DNA from: Pyrobaculum arsenaticum DSM 13514
GTDB taxonomy: Archaea; Thermoproteota; Thermoprotei; Thermoproteales; Thermoproteaceae
Direction of reading: 5' to 3'
DNA length: 64,000 bases
Assembly (NCBI RefSeq): GCF_000016385.1
Contig: NC_009376.1
Location: 248,001 to 312,000 of the forward strand
Part shown: piece after piece, positions 35,857 to 43,018 of the stretch
How the letters are laid out: each line of letters starts with the position of its first letter
Numbering within the stretch: position 1 is the stretch's first letter
Notes under the pieces: model-generated
The model's database searches: none
What the model saw: only the letters and a program-made list of their open reading frames with translations
Told to the model about the DNA's origin: nothing
Program-made: the position numbers and the translations under genes

Positions 35857-36498
35857 ATGCTATCGCTTGACGGCGTAGAGAGCATTGGCGTTGTTTCAGC
35901 GTGGATGCTCGAGCCAGACCTAGGCGCCCTCCTTTTGGGGCTTAGGGAGCGGGGATACGCGACGGCGAGGGTTAGGCCCAGGAGCGCAGGCGGCTATGAG
36001 ATAATGTTTCTAGAACCTGGTGTGATAGCGATTAAGGGCTTGACATATATCCTATACAACCCGGAAAGGCGCATCTTGGCAGTTGAGGGTTCCAGGGCTG
36101 AGGATGTACTGGCGACTCTTAACGAGGTGGAGGAGATTCTTAGAGGCGTCGGCAGCAAGCCGGAGAGAGGCGTGTTGTTCTACGAATTACAAGCTAAAGC
36201 TAAGGCCAGTGGCGGCAGAGCGGCTTTAAAGAAGACAGTGGAGACCGAGGACTTGCTGGGGTTCAACCTACTAGCGGTACCTACAAGCCTGGTCTCGGCC
36301 GACGGCAATCCCAACTCGACGCAATGGTTCCACCTAGAGGTTAGGCCGCTGTGGTCCAGCTGGCCCGATGAACGGGTCCGCTACGAGGTTATCCTTGTGT
36401 ACCGGGACAGGAAAGACAAGCTTATGGAAACGCTGAAGCGTCTGGGAGACTTATTAAAAGAGATTTTAAATAGAATTAACACAGTCTTAGAGAAATGA
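35857..36498 (+). CDS. Unknown protein, first gene of the PIN cassette
   Basis: 213 residues, no family recognised. The N-terminal part is alpha/beta (IGVVSAWMLEPDLGALLLGL, YEIMFLEPGVIAIKGLTYIL), with YNPERRILAVEGSRAEDVL. A middle segment is DLLGFNLLAVPTSLVSADGN and VRPLWSSWPDERVRYEVILV, and the tail is amphipathic (LMETLKRLGDLLKEILNRIN). TATA (gttaaataa, 35830-35838) is 23 bases before the ATG. The stop overlaps the next gene as ATGA. A decayed relative lies at 48.3-48.6 kb on the minus strand, so the gene has moved or been duplicated. Confidence 0.65.
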   Translation: MLSLDGVESIGVVSAWMLEPDLGALLLGLRERGYATARVRPRSAGGYEIMFLEPGVIAIKGLTYILYNPERRILAVEGSRAEDVLATLNEVEEILRGVGSKPERGVLFYELQAKAKASGGRAALKKTVETEDLLGFNLLAVPTSLVSADGNPNSTQWFHLEVRPLWSSWPDERVRYEVILVYRDRKDKLMETLKRLGDLLKEILNRINTVLEK

Positions 36499-36947
36499 CC
36501 ATGTCGCTTCTGCCAAGCGCATCGGTGAAGGCGCGGGGGAGTAGTGGGCAATATACGCGCGTCGAAGCTCCGCTGATGTTAATAACGGCTAAGGAAAGCC
36601 AGCTGACTTGGAGCGGGCAGACGTTGGCGGCTATTGTGAAAGATGCTCTGAAAAACATCGGCGCACCCGTGATAAGCGTGGAGATGCGCCACGACGAGTC
36701 CCTAGGTCTCTACGCCGTGGCACTGCTCGATTGCGACGCAGGCGAGGCGCTGAAACGCTGGCCGGAAATCGCCGATGTGGCGCGGGAGCTCGAAATACCC
36801 ATATTCGTCGCGTGGACGAGAGGCGGCGAGACGCCGCCGGAGGAGGCGGGGGCCTACGCCGGGAGTGCCCTCGCGAAGATGGGCGTGTTCCTGGCCACGA
36901 GGGGCTCCGTAGACGTGCTAAAAGCGCTGAGAGAGGAGCGGGGTTAA
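36495..36947 (+). CDS. Unknown protein, second gene of the PIN cassette
   Basis: 150 residues, no family recognised. It has an N-terminal part AAIVKDALKNIGAPVISVEM, SLGLYAVALLDCDAGEALKR and ELEIPIFVAWTRGGE, and a C-terminal helix-rich end SVDVLKALREERG. Its position directly before and overlapping the PIN gene is that of an antitoxin, but it does not look like VapB, AbrB or RHH. The last 114 codon bases are repeated almost exactly at 32.4 kb. A second TATA-like element (ttttaaatag, about 36462-36471) lies about 28 bases before its start. Confidence 0.6.
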   Translation: MTMSLLPSASVKARGSSGQYTRVEAPLMLITAKESQLTWSGQTLAAIVKDALKNIGAPVISVEMRHDESLGLYAVALLDCDAGEALKRWPEIADVARELEIPIFVAWTRGGETPPEEAGAYAGSALAKMGVFLATRGSVDVLKALREERG

Positions 36948-37498
36948 TGCACTACGTAGAGACGAGCGTCCTCGCATCGTACATAATAGCATCAGATCCA
37001 GGACACGAGACCTCCCGGAAAGCTCTAGAGGACATAGCCAGCAGACATAAGCTCTACACGTCCTCCTTCACGCTTATTGAACTACACAACACGATATGTA
37101 GGAAGATGGTCAAAGAGAGAGAATGGGAACTCGTCGATCCGTTGCAGAAATACCTCGACATGTACTTAAAAGCTGATGAAAAATGTCGGTTTTTGCTGTC
37201 GATGGTAATCATCTTTCTCGAGGATAGGCTGGGTGTCGAATTTCTCGAAGAGGCAAGCATCTACGATCTCGTGTCTGTAGTCCCTGGCGTGAAAATGCCA
37301 AGGATATTTATGGAGCTTGTAGAGCTATCCCCCACGCTCTTGATCAGGGTCAAGGACCTGCTTCACCTGGCATACGCCTCAGCCCTCTCGAACGCCTACG
37401 AAATAAGGTACTTCTTAACCCGCGACGTGGATGACTTCGAGAGGGTAAGAGACGTGGCGAGAAGGCGGTTGAAAATAGAGATAATTCTAGTCAAATAG
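36947..37498 (+). CDS. PIN-domain protein (VapC-like ribonuclease)
   Basis: 183 residues, longer than a typical VapC (about 130-140). Acidic positions are MHYVETSVLASYI (Glu in place of the usual first Asp), TLIELHN (Glu), KDLLHLAYA (Asp) and FLTRDVDDFERV (Asp). The extra length is an internal helical insert (about residues 60-120). ATG 36947 overlaps the preceding TAA by one base. Whether the D-to-E change at the first position allows catalysis is uncertain. Confidence 0.75.
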   Translation: MHYVETSVLASYIIASDPGHETSRKALEDIASRHKLYTSSFTLIELHNTICRKMVKEREWELVDPLQKYLDMYLKADEKCRFLLSMVIIFLEDRLGVEFLEEASIYDLVSVVPGVKMPRIFMELVELSPTLLIRVKDLLHLAYASALSNAYEIRYFLTRDVDDFERVRDVARRRLKIEIILVK

Positions 37499-37841
37499 GT
37501 ACTGCCCCCGTGCGGTAGCCGTATCCGAACCCGACACTCGCCTACGCCTAAACGCAAACACGACAGTCTTAGGCATCGGCGAGGGCCTAGGCGTGGTAGG
37601 CCCCCGGGCGACCCCTCTTCCCTCAGTGCATACGCCGAAGGGCTCTCCGCACCGGAAAGCTAGCGGCGCTTCTACGAGGCTCCGGAGACATCCGGCCGCG
37701 GTCCTGCGCCATGCCTGGCCCTGACGAGAGCATCCCGACACAGCCGCGCATCGCCGGAGAAGCCCATAAAGCGCACAGCCGAAGGCGGCCCGGCGCCGCA
37801 ACCGACGAAGCCGAGATTTTTAAGACTCGTCATCGGCGTTC

Positions 37842-38105
37842 TTGGCGGCGGGGTTTGTGCCTACGCTTTTGTCGCTTAGGGCGCTTAAAAGCCGCGCGTT
37901 GCGCAGAGGGGTTTGGCTTAGGCTAGACCCCGCCGCCAGGGCGCTTCTCGACGCCTCCATCCTATACCTAAGGAGGGGCGGGAGGATAAAGTCGCAAACC
38001 CTCGCCGAGGCCTTGAGGGCGGTGGCCGAGAGGGTTTTAGTCCTCACAACGCCCATTCGGGTACTGGCAAAGGCCATCGGCATGGCCATAGCCCGCGCCA
38101 GGTAA
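37842..38105 (+). CDS. Hypothetical protein, about 85 residues
   Basis: Basic helical protein (ALKSRALRRGVWLRLDPAAR, LAEALRAVAERVLVLTTPIR). A TATA box (atttttaag, about 37816-37824) is centred 22-37 bases before the possible starts TTG 37842 and GTG 37857 (MPTLLSLRALKS), which supports it as a real leaderless gene. No family is recognised. The 340 bases before it hold nothing I can identify. Confidence 0.45.
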   Translation: MAAGFVPTLLSLRALKSRALRRGVWLRLDPAARALLDASILYLRRGGRIKSQTLAEALRAVAERVLVLTTPIRVLAKAIGMAIARAR

Positions 38106-38168
38106 AGGCGGTGGCGCTCGGCCTCCAGTGGATAAACGCTCCCAGGAGGTATAGAACCGCGAAACTAG

Positions 38169-38177
38169 TTTATATAT
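38169..38177 (+). promoter_or_regulatory. TATA box without an obvious gene
   Basis: tttatatat, with the predicted transcription start at about 38196-38199. No start codon lies there. The next frame is the PIN-like relic at 38270, so this may be the remaining promoter of a decayed gene. Confidence 0.35.
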
Positions 38178-38269
38178 GCCCCCCGCTGGCTCCCTCTGGC
38201 GGGACTTAAGCCAACGCGCCGCGTAAGCGGCTACCCAAACTAGGCACTCCTCTTCATGAGGCTACTAGA

Positions 38270-38425
38270 ATGGACACTGGTGCAATCGTAGCATTAAGCT
38301 TGTCGAGGAGACCCCGCCCTCCTCACGATCGCCGCGATTACAGCCAGACGCGGAGCTACATAACGGAAGTCGGCCACGCGAAAAACGTGGCAGAAGCTTT
38401 GAGAAGTAATAACATACAAGCTTAA
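38270..38425 (+). pseudogene. Internally deleted VapC relic, 51 residues
   Basis: Starts MDTGAIVALS, a textbook PIN-domain N terminus with the first Asp, and ends SYITEVGHAKNVAEALRSNN. The central and C-terminal acidic motifs are missing, so it is probably what remains of a vapC after deletion. Confidence 0.4.
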
Positions 38426-38457
38426 GACACCGCCAGCGAGGGATAGATCCGGAGGAG

Positions 38458-38727
38458 GTGGTGCACGTCCTTCAAAAGCCACAAACAATATATTACGACG
38501 TTTTAACACGTAACATGGTCGCCATTGGGCCAAGGCTTAGGAGACAAGGCCGCTGGCTTCTCGTAGTCTGCACTAGAGAGGGCGACGCCTACCGCGTAGT
38601 GACGGTAATGGATACCAAGAATCCCGACCGCATAGCTGAAAGGCGAGGGGAAAAAGGCAGGTGGGTGAGGATATGGCGAGGCGCGTGTACTACGACCCAG
38701 AGGCCGACATCCTCCACATACTGCTGA
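38458..38727 (+). CDS. DUF4258-like protein, N terminus missing
   Basis: The frame gives QTIYYDVLTRNMVAIGPRL, WLLVVCTREGDAYRVVTVMD and PDRIAERRGEKGRWVRI, resembling the C-terminal part of DUF4258 proteins, which are toxin-like and pair with DUF2283 proteins. Upstream, GIDPEEVVHVLQKP continues the fold but no good start or full N-terminal half is present. The last 15 codons overlap the DUF2283 gene and are probably beyond the original end. Confidence 0.45.
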   Translation: MVHVLQKPQTIYYDVLTRNMVAIGPRLRRQGRWLLVVCTREGDAYRVVTVMDTKNPDRIAERRGEKGRWVRIWRGACTTTQRPTSSTYC

Positions 38728-38924
38728 GGGAAGGCCCCGCAGAGGACGCTGTGTAGGCCGGCGAGGAGGTGTTCATCGAGCTGGACGAGAAGGGGGAGAT
38801 AATAGGCATAGAGGTATGGCGCGCGTCCAACGTGCTGGAGCCCATAGCGCAGACAACAGCGGCGAGGATAAGACAAGAGCAGCCGCATTATTTTACGCTT
38901 TTGGCGCCGTCTCTACGGCTATAG
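38673..38924 (+). pseudogene. DUF2283 family protein with an internal TAG
   Basis: MARRVYYDPEADILHILLRE is the diagnostic DUF2283 start (YDxEADxLxI). It continues GPAEDAV, TAG at 38754-38756, then AGEEVFIELDEKGEIIGIEV and WRASNVLEPI in the same frame. The frame on both sides is clearly one protein of 83 residues interrupted by one nonsense codon. Confidence 0.7.
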
Positions 38925-38952
38925 GCATTTATAAAGCTGTTAGAATAGGGCC

Positions 38953-39963
38953 GTGAAGAGGATTAAACTGCCTTTTGTGCCGGGGCTGGAGGTGGAGTTT
39001 ACAGACAGGGAAATGGCGCTCAAAAAGATAGAGGAGTGGGCCCGGGAGAGCACCCGCCTGCCCCAGCTGGTGTTTGGCCCCGAGGGCTGTGGGAAGACGG
39101 CGTGGCTTAGGCAGTCGGCCGTGTTGCTTAGGGAGCTGGGGTTTCACGTAATATACGTCGACCCTCTGCACAGGTACTTCGAGGCGTATACCGACGTGAA
39201 GGAAGTGGCTAGGAGGCTGGCCGAGGCCGCGGCGGGCGTTCTGGGAGATGCGGAGGCGTGGCTCGCCACCCTAGCCATCGACCTCACCAAGCTCCTCATC
39301 GAGAGGATGAAGAGGAGGGTGGCCGTCCTCGCCGACGACGTATTCCAAGCCATAGGGCTGGGTGAGGCGGCGAAGTACGTCAAAGCCCTCCTCGGCCTCA
39401 TAGAATACCCGCCGAGAAGCATAGACGCCATAGTAGCCGTCGTGGCGACTAGCGAAGGCATAACGCGGCGTGAAATAGGCCGCCACAGATGGGCTAACCA
39501 CAGGCCCATGTGGAACATGCCCAGAGACGGCTTCCGAGAGCTCTACGACCAGTTGCCGGGCGAAAAGCCGCCGTTTGAAGACGTATGGAAAGCCACCGGC
39601 GGGAATCCCCACCTCCTGGGGCAACTCTACAAGGCCAAATGGGGCGCCGACAAGGTGTTGAAGGAATTAGCCGATGTCAAGAAAATAGCAACTCTCGTCA
39701 GTGCGTTGGGAGAGGAAGAGAGGGAGTTGTTGAGACGGGCTGTCGACGATCCAGATGTCCTCTACACGAGGGAGGGCATACCGCTTATGGATAAGCTCGT
39801 CGACATGAACCTCGTAGTCGACACGTTGCCAGAGCGCGATCCCTGGTTCTGGGTCGGGGAGCTGCCGCCCGAGAAGGACTTAGAGCTTGGGATCGGGAGG
39901 CGCGTGGCTTGGCAGACGCCGCTCCACAGAGAGGCGGTGAGGAGGGCGCTGGAGGGCGCCTAG
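38953..39963 (+). CDS. Archaeal AAA-type ATPase (copy 1)
   Basis: 336 residues. Walker A is LVFGPEGCGKTAWL; Walker B-like is RVAVLADDVFQAIG; a sensor-type segment is IVAVVATSEG; then EIGRHRWANHRPMWNMPRDG and TGGNPHLLGQLY (winged-helix entry, as in archaeal ATPase/STAND-like families). Its paralogue at 41.9 kb is very similar through the core and the last 15 residues (IGRRVAWQTPLHREAVRRAL), with the part at about 230-290 divergent. TATA (tttataaag, 38927-38935) precedes the GTG by about 22 bases. A PaREP1 gene follows within 50 bases. Confidence 0.8.
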   Translation: MKRIKLPFVPGLEVEFTDREMALKKIEEWARESTRLPQLVFGPEGCGKTAWLRQSAVLLRELGFHVIYVDPLHRYFEAYTDVKEVARRLAEAAAGVLGDAEAWLATLAIDLTKLLIERMKRRVAVLADDVFQAIGLGEAAKYVKALLGLIEYPPRSIDAIVAVVATSEGITRREIGRHRWANHRPMWNMPRDGFRELYDQLPGEKPPFEDVWKATGGNPHLLGQLYKAKWGADKVLKELADVKKIATLVSALGEEERELLRRAVDDPDVLYTREGIPLMDKLVDMNLVVDTLPERDPWFWVGELPPEKDLELGIGRRVAWQTPLHREAVRRALEGA

Positions 39964-40008
39964 CGGGTTTCAACGTAGTAGCTTTTAAACTAGTTGACAT
40001 ACGTGGAC

Positions 40009-40557
40009 GTGGAGGCTCTCGAAAAGCCACTGCCGAAGCCCACTGCTGAGGAGTACGCCGCGGCTAGGCTGTTGGAAGCCCTCGTGGAGGCTAGGCTAGC
40101 CCTTAGGTTCTTGAGGGAAGGCCTTACGAGGAACGCCGCGGGTAAGGCCTTCCAGGCGTGGAAGGCCCTACTCGCCGCCTTGCTGAGGCTGGAGCTGGAT
40201 AAGCTGTTGCAGGCGGCAAGGACGGAAGAGGAGAGGAGGTGGCTCGTCGAGAGGGCAGTGCCTAGGGTGCCTACGACGAGGATGGTGAGGCTGTCGCATA
40301 TGCTGGAGGAGGCGGGCCATCAGGGAATACAGTTTGTTACTAGCATGGCGCTTGATCTACACGACTATCAATACAATGGGCCGGATCCGGACATGGCCCT
40401 TTCGAAATTCCGCACTAGGGAGGAGGCCGCGGCGGCGGTGGTGGGACTGGTGAGGGAGGTTGCGAGACGCGCCGACTCGCTCAGACAAAGGGTCAAGTGG
40501 ACCACGGAGCTAGAAGAGGCGCTGGGCGTCTTGAAGGAGGGGCTGAAAGGCCGGTGA
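40009..40557 (+). CDS. PaREP1 family protein (intact copy)
   Basis: About 182 residues, helical, in the Pyrobaculum PaREP1 family of unknown function (AGKAFQAWKALLAALLRLEL is the core HEPN-like helix; RAVPRVPTTRMVRLSHMLEE and DYQYNGPDPDMALSKFRTRE follow). A TATA box (cttttaaac, 39981-39989) favours GTG 40009 or 40003 over the TTG at 39994. It lies directly after ATPase copy 1, though with its own promoter. Two decayed copies lie at 31.6 and 47.9 kb. Confidence 0.75.
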   Translation: MEALEKPLPKPTAEEYAAARLLEALVEARLALRFLREGLTRNAAGKAFQAWKALLAALLRLELDKLLQAARTEEERRWLVERAVPRVPTTRMVRLSHMLEEAGHQGIQFVTSMALDLHDYQYNGPDPDMALSKFRTREEAAAAVVGLVREVARRADSLRQRVKWTTELEEALGVLKEGLKGR

Positions 40558-40808
40558 GCACGCGCCGTTCTGGCCCAGAGCGCCGGGAGAAGCCAGCCAC
40601 GTGGCGGCGCCGTGTAAAAGCGGGCGGCCCCGCCGGGGGTGCGGCAGCGACCCGCGCCGCCTCCGTCTCGACACGCAGGCGCGCCCCACGGCGCTAGCCC
40701 CAGCCGGCAACACCCCGCCGACACGGCGAGAAACGCCGCCCAGCTCGTAAGCCGAGCTAGGCCGGAAGGCCGCATCGCGTAGATAAAGCCCACACAGCAG
40801 TAGAGCCC

Positions 40809-41102
40809 ATGCACAAAATCAGCGAAGATGTCCTTAGGCATATAATGCGGAGACACGGCTACGACATACGGAAAACACTCCGGATACTAACACTTGAAGA
40901 ATTAAAAAGAATTATTATCGACACGATAAATAACCCAAGCGAAGTCTACCAAGACGTACACAATCCCGATGTTAGGTACTATTTAAAGAGACTAGGCGAT
41001 CTATGGCTAAACGTAGTCGTACGGGGTAATGAAGTCAAAACAGCTTATCTAATAGGAGCCAAAAGCTATAAAAGATTCAAAACTAGAAGATGGACGTGGT
41101 AA
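40809..41102 (+). CDS. Putative nuclease-like toxin of a two-gene pair
   Basis: 97 residues. The pattern ISEDVLRHIMRRHGYDIRKT, NPSEVYQDVHNPDVRYYLKR, LWLNVVVRGNEVKTAYLIGA, ending SYKRFKTRRW, resembles barnase/EndoU/RelE-like (BECR-fold) or DUF4258 toxins. This is a fold-level guess. TATA-like gtagataaa (40779-40787) is centred 26 bases before the ATG. It overlaps its partner by 13 bases. Confidence 0.5.
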   Translation: MHKISEDVLRHIMRRHGYDIRKTLRILTLEELKRIIIDTINNPSEVYQDVHNPDVRYYLKRLGDLWLNVVVRGNEVKTAYLIGAKSYKRFKTRRWTW

Positions 41103-41386
41103 AATCCCTGCTGGACGTAGATCTGAAGTCCATACTTGAGGCGGTTCGGAGAAAGAGCGGCATCGAGTTGCCGGATAAGGTAATCGAGGCCTCGCTCGTC
41201 AGAGGGGTGCTCCACATGAGGTTCGACTACCCAAAAGGCCCGGAAACCGACGTGGAGCCGCTGCCCTTCAAGACGCCGGTGTTCCTATTCAGAGACGAAA
41301 AGACCGACAAGATAACAGCGCTGGAGATAGTAGGCGTAGAGGAGCTGCTGGAAGAAATAGGCAACCGAGACAACACCTCCCCCTAA
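41090..41386 (+). CDS. Partner of the nuclease-like protein, DUF2283-like C terminus
   Basis: 98 residues. An N-terminal helical dimer region (VVKSLLDVDLKSILEAVRRK) is followed by a DUF2283-like end (VFLFRDEKTDKITALEIVGV, EELLEEI). It sits in the antitoxin position of the pair. The same combination, in decayed form, occurs at 38.5-38.9 kb. Confidence 0.5.
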   Translation: MDVVKSLLDVDLKSILEAVRRKSGIELPDKVIEASLVRGVLHMRFDYPKGPETDVEPLPFKTPVFLFRDEKTDKITALEIVGVEELLEEIGNRDNTSP

Positions 41387-41880
41387 GCCAAGCCCACACG
41401 AGGAGCTCCAACGCGCTGAGCCGGGCCGTTGCGCGCTCCGTCTTCCACGCCGTCGCGCCGAAGGTGCCTGAAGGGGCCCAAGCCGCCGGCGAGGATTAAA
41501 CCCAGCGACGGAGTAGCAGTCGATAGAGAGATCATACGTGAGGCGCTAGACGCCGCGCGCCGCCGCTGAGCCAGGAAGTGCAAGCCGCGGCGGTGCCACG
41601 CCGACGGCGCCGGCTTAGCCCACGGCGGCCGCTTTTTCGAAGCCCGACACGGCGTTAGCCCCAAGCGCCATCGAGAAGTACGCCGGGATCCCCTACGCCT
41701 TGGGACATGGACAAGCTCCTCAAGTTGCAACCAGCTCCTCGGCCCCAGGCCCAACAGGAGCTGGGAAATAATCGTGGGGCTCAAATACGCCGAACCGCCA
41801 AGTGGAATCCGCGGCGGGTCCATACGTGCCGCCCCGCTGTGAGCGGAGTAGCACATAAAAACAAATGCGCAGAACACTAC
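41387..41880. other. Non-coding region before ATPase copy 2
   Basis: About 490 bases with no supportable gene. It ends in a TATA-like cataaaaac (41850-41858) about 26 bases before the second ATPase. The frame upstream of that ATPase is open to 41707 but reads as low-complexity sequence, so I exclude it. Confidence 0.4.
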
Positions 41881-42885
41881 ATGAAGAGAATCAAGCTAAC
41901 GCTCACGTCTAATCTCGAAGTTGAGTTCGCCGATAGAGACCTCGCCCTCAAGAAGGTGGAGGAGTGGGCGGAGAGGGGCATGGCGAGGGTCGAGGTTGTG
42001 TTCGGGCCAGAGGGCTGTGGGAAGACGGCTTGGCTCCGGCAGTCGGCTGTTTTGCTTAGGGAGCTTGGGTTTCACGTAATATACGTAGATCCCCTCAATA
42101 GGTACTTCGAGGCTTATACGGACGTGAAGGAGGTGGCGAGGAGGCTGGCTGATGCCGCCGCCGAGACGCTGGGAATAGCCGAGGTGAAGCTGGCGTCCCT
42201 CGTCATCGACCTCGCCAACGAGCTGATAAAAAAGAAGAGGAAGAAGGTGGCGGTTCTCGCCGACGACGTTTTTCAAGCCATTGGCCTAGGCGAAGCCGCT
42301 AAGTACGTCAAGGCTCTCCTTGGCATAATTGAATACCCTCCCGCAAGCTACGAGAGGGTAATCGCAGTAGTGGCAACGAGCGAAGGCGTCACCATGCGGG
42401 AGATAGGGAGGCACAGATGGGCAGATCTTACGCCGATGTGGAACATGCCTCGCGACGGCTTCAAACAGCTGTACGACCAGATACCCGGCGATAAGCCGTC
42501 GTTTGAGGAGGTGTGGAGGGCCACAGGGGGTAATCCCAAATTGTTGGGGGAGCTCTACGAGGCGAGGTGGGATGTCGAAAGCGTAGTTGAGAGATTGGTG
42601 GAGAAGAAGGAGCTGGCGCCCAGCTTCACGGCGAGGTGGCGCGGCTGGCTTGAAAAGGCGGTGGAGGACCCAGATGCGCTCTGGAGCCCAGACGCGCCGA
42701 GGGAACTTATAGACGAACTCGTTGCGAAAAACCTCATCGCGTACTTCCTCTCCAGAAGAGACCCCCGCCTCTGGGCGGGAGAGCCCCCACCGGAGAGGGA
42801 TTCGGAGCTTGGTATCGGAAGGCGCGTCGCCTGGCAGACGCCCCTCCATAGAGAAGCCGTGAGAAGAGCACTTGAGGAGGCATAG
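41881..42885 (+). CDS. Archaeal AAA-type ATPase (copy 2)
   Basis: 334 residues, paralogous to the gene at 38953. It has the same Walker A (VVFGPEGCGKTAWL), Walker B (KVAVLADDVFQAIG), MWNMPRDG and C-terminal IGRRVAWQTPLHREAVRRAL. It diverges around residues 235-280. The ATG at 41881 is chosen by TATA position and by match to copy 1 (MKRIKL at both N termini). Confidence 0.8.
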   Translation: MKRIKLTLTSNLEVEFADRDLALKKVEEWAERGMARVEVVFGPEGCGKTAWLRQSAVLLRELGFHVIYVDPLNRYFEAYTDVKEVARRLADAAAETLGIAEVKLASLVIDLANELIKKKRKKVAVLADDVFQAIGLGEAAKYVKALLGIIEYPPASYERVIAVVATSEGVTMREIGRHRWADLTPMWNMPRDGFKQLYDQIPGDKPSFEEVWRATGGNPKLLGELYEARWDVESVVERLVEKKELAPSFTARWRGWLEKAVEDPDALWSPDAPRELIDELVAKNLIAYFLSRRDPRLWAGEPPPERDSELGIGRRVAWQTPLHREAVRRALEEA

Positions 42886-43018
42886 GCCGGAGCTCGGCGG
42901 CCCGCCAACAGCCGGCGGCCACCACGCGGCGGGGCACAGCTCAGAGCTATAGACGCGGTGAGCCGCCGCCGGAAGCGCCGCGGCGTCGTCATTTATAAAT
43001 TGGGCGTTAAAGGGCCGT

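Noticed and set aside
36608..36946. Upstream extension of the PIN-domain frame
   Set aside because: It overlaps the 150-residue gene in another frame and reads as Arg-rich shadow. The PIN fold starts at 36947.
38181..38232. Two short hairpins after the TATA box at 38169 as a small RNA
   Set aside because: The first stem begins upstream of the predicted transcription start, and no C/D or H/ACA signature is present.
41383..41877. Minus-strand frame of 164 residues before ATPase copy 2
   Set aside because: Low-complexity translation without a family pattern or TATA box. It lies in debris.
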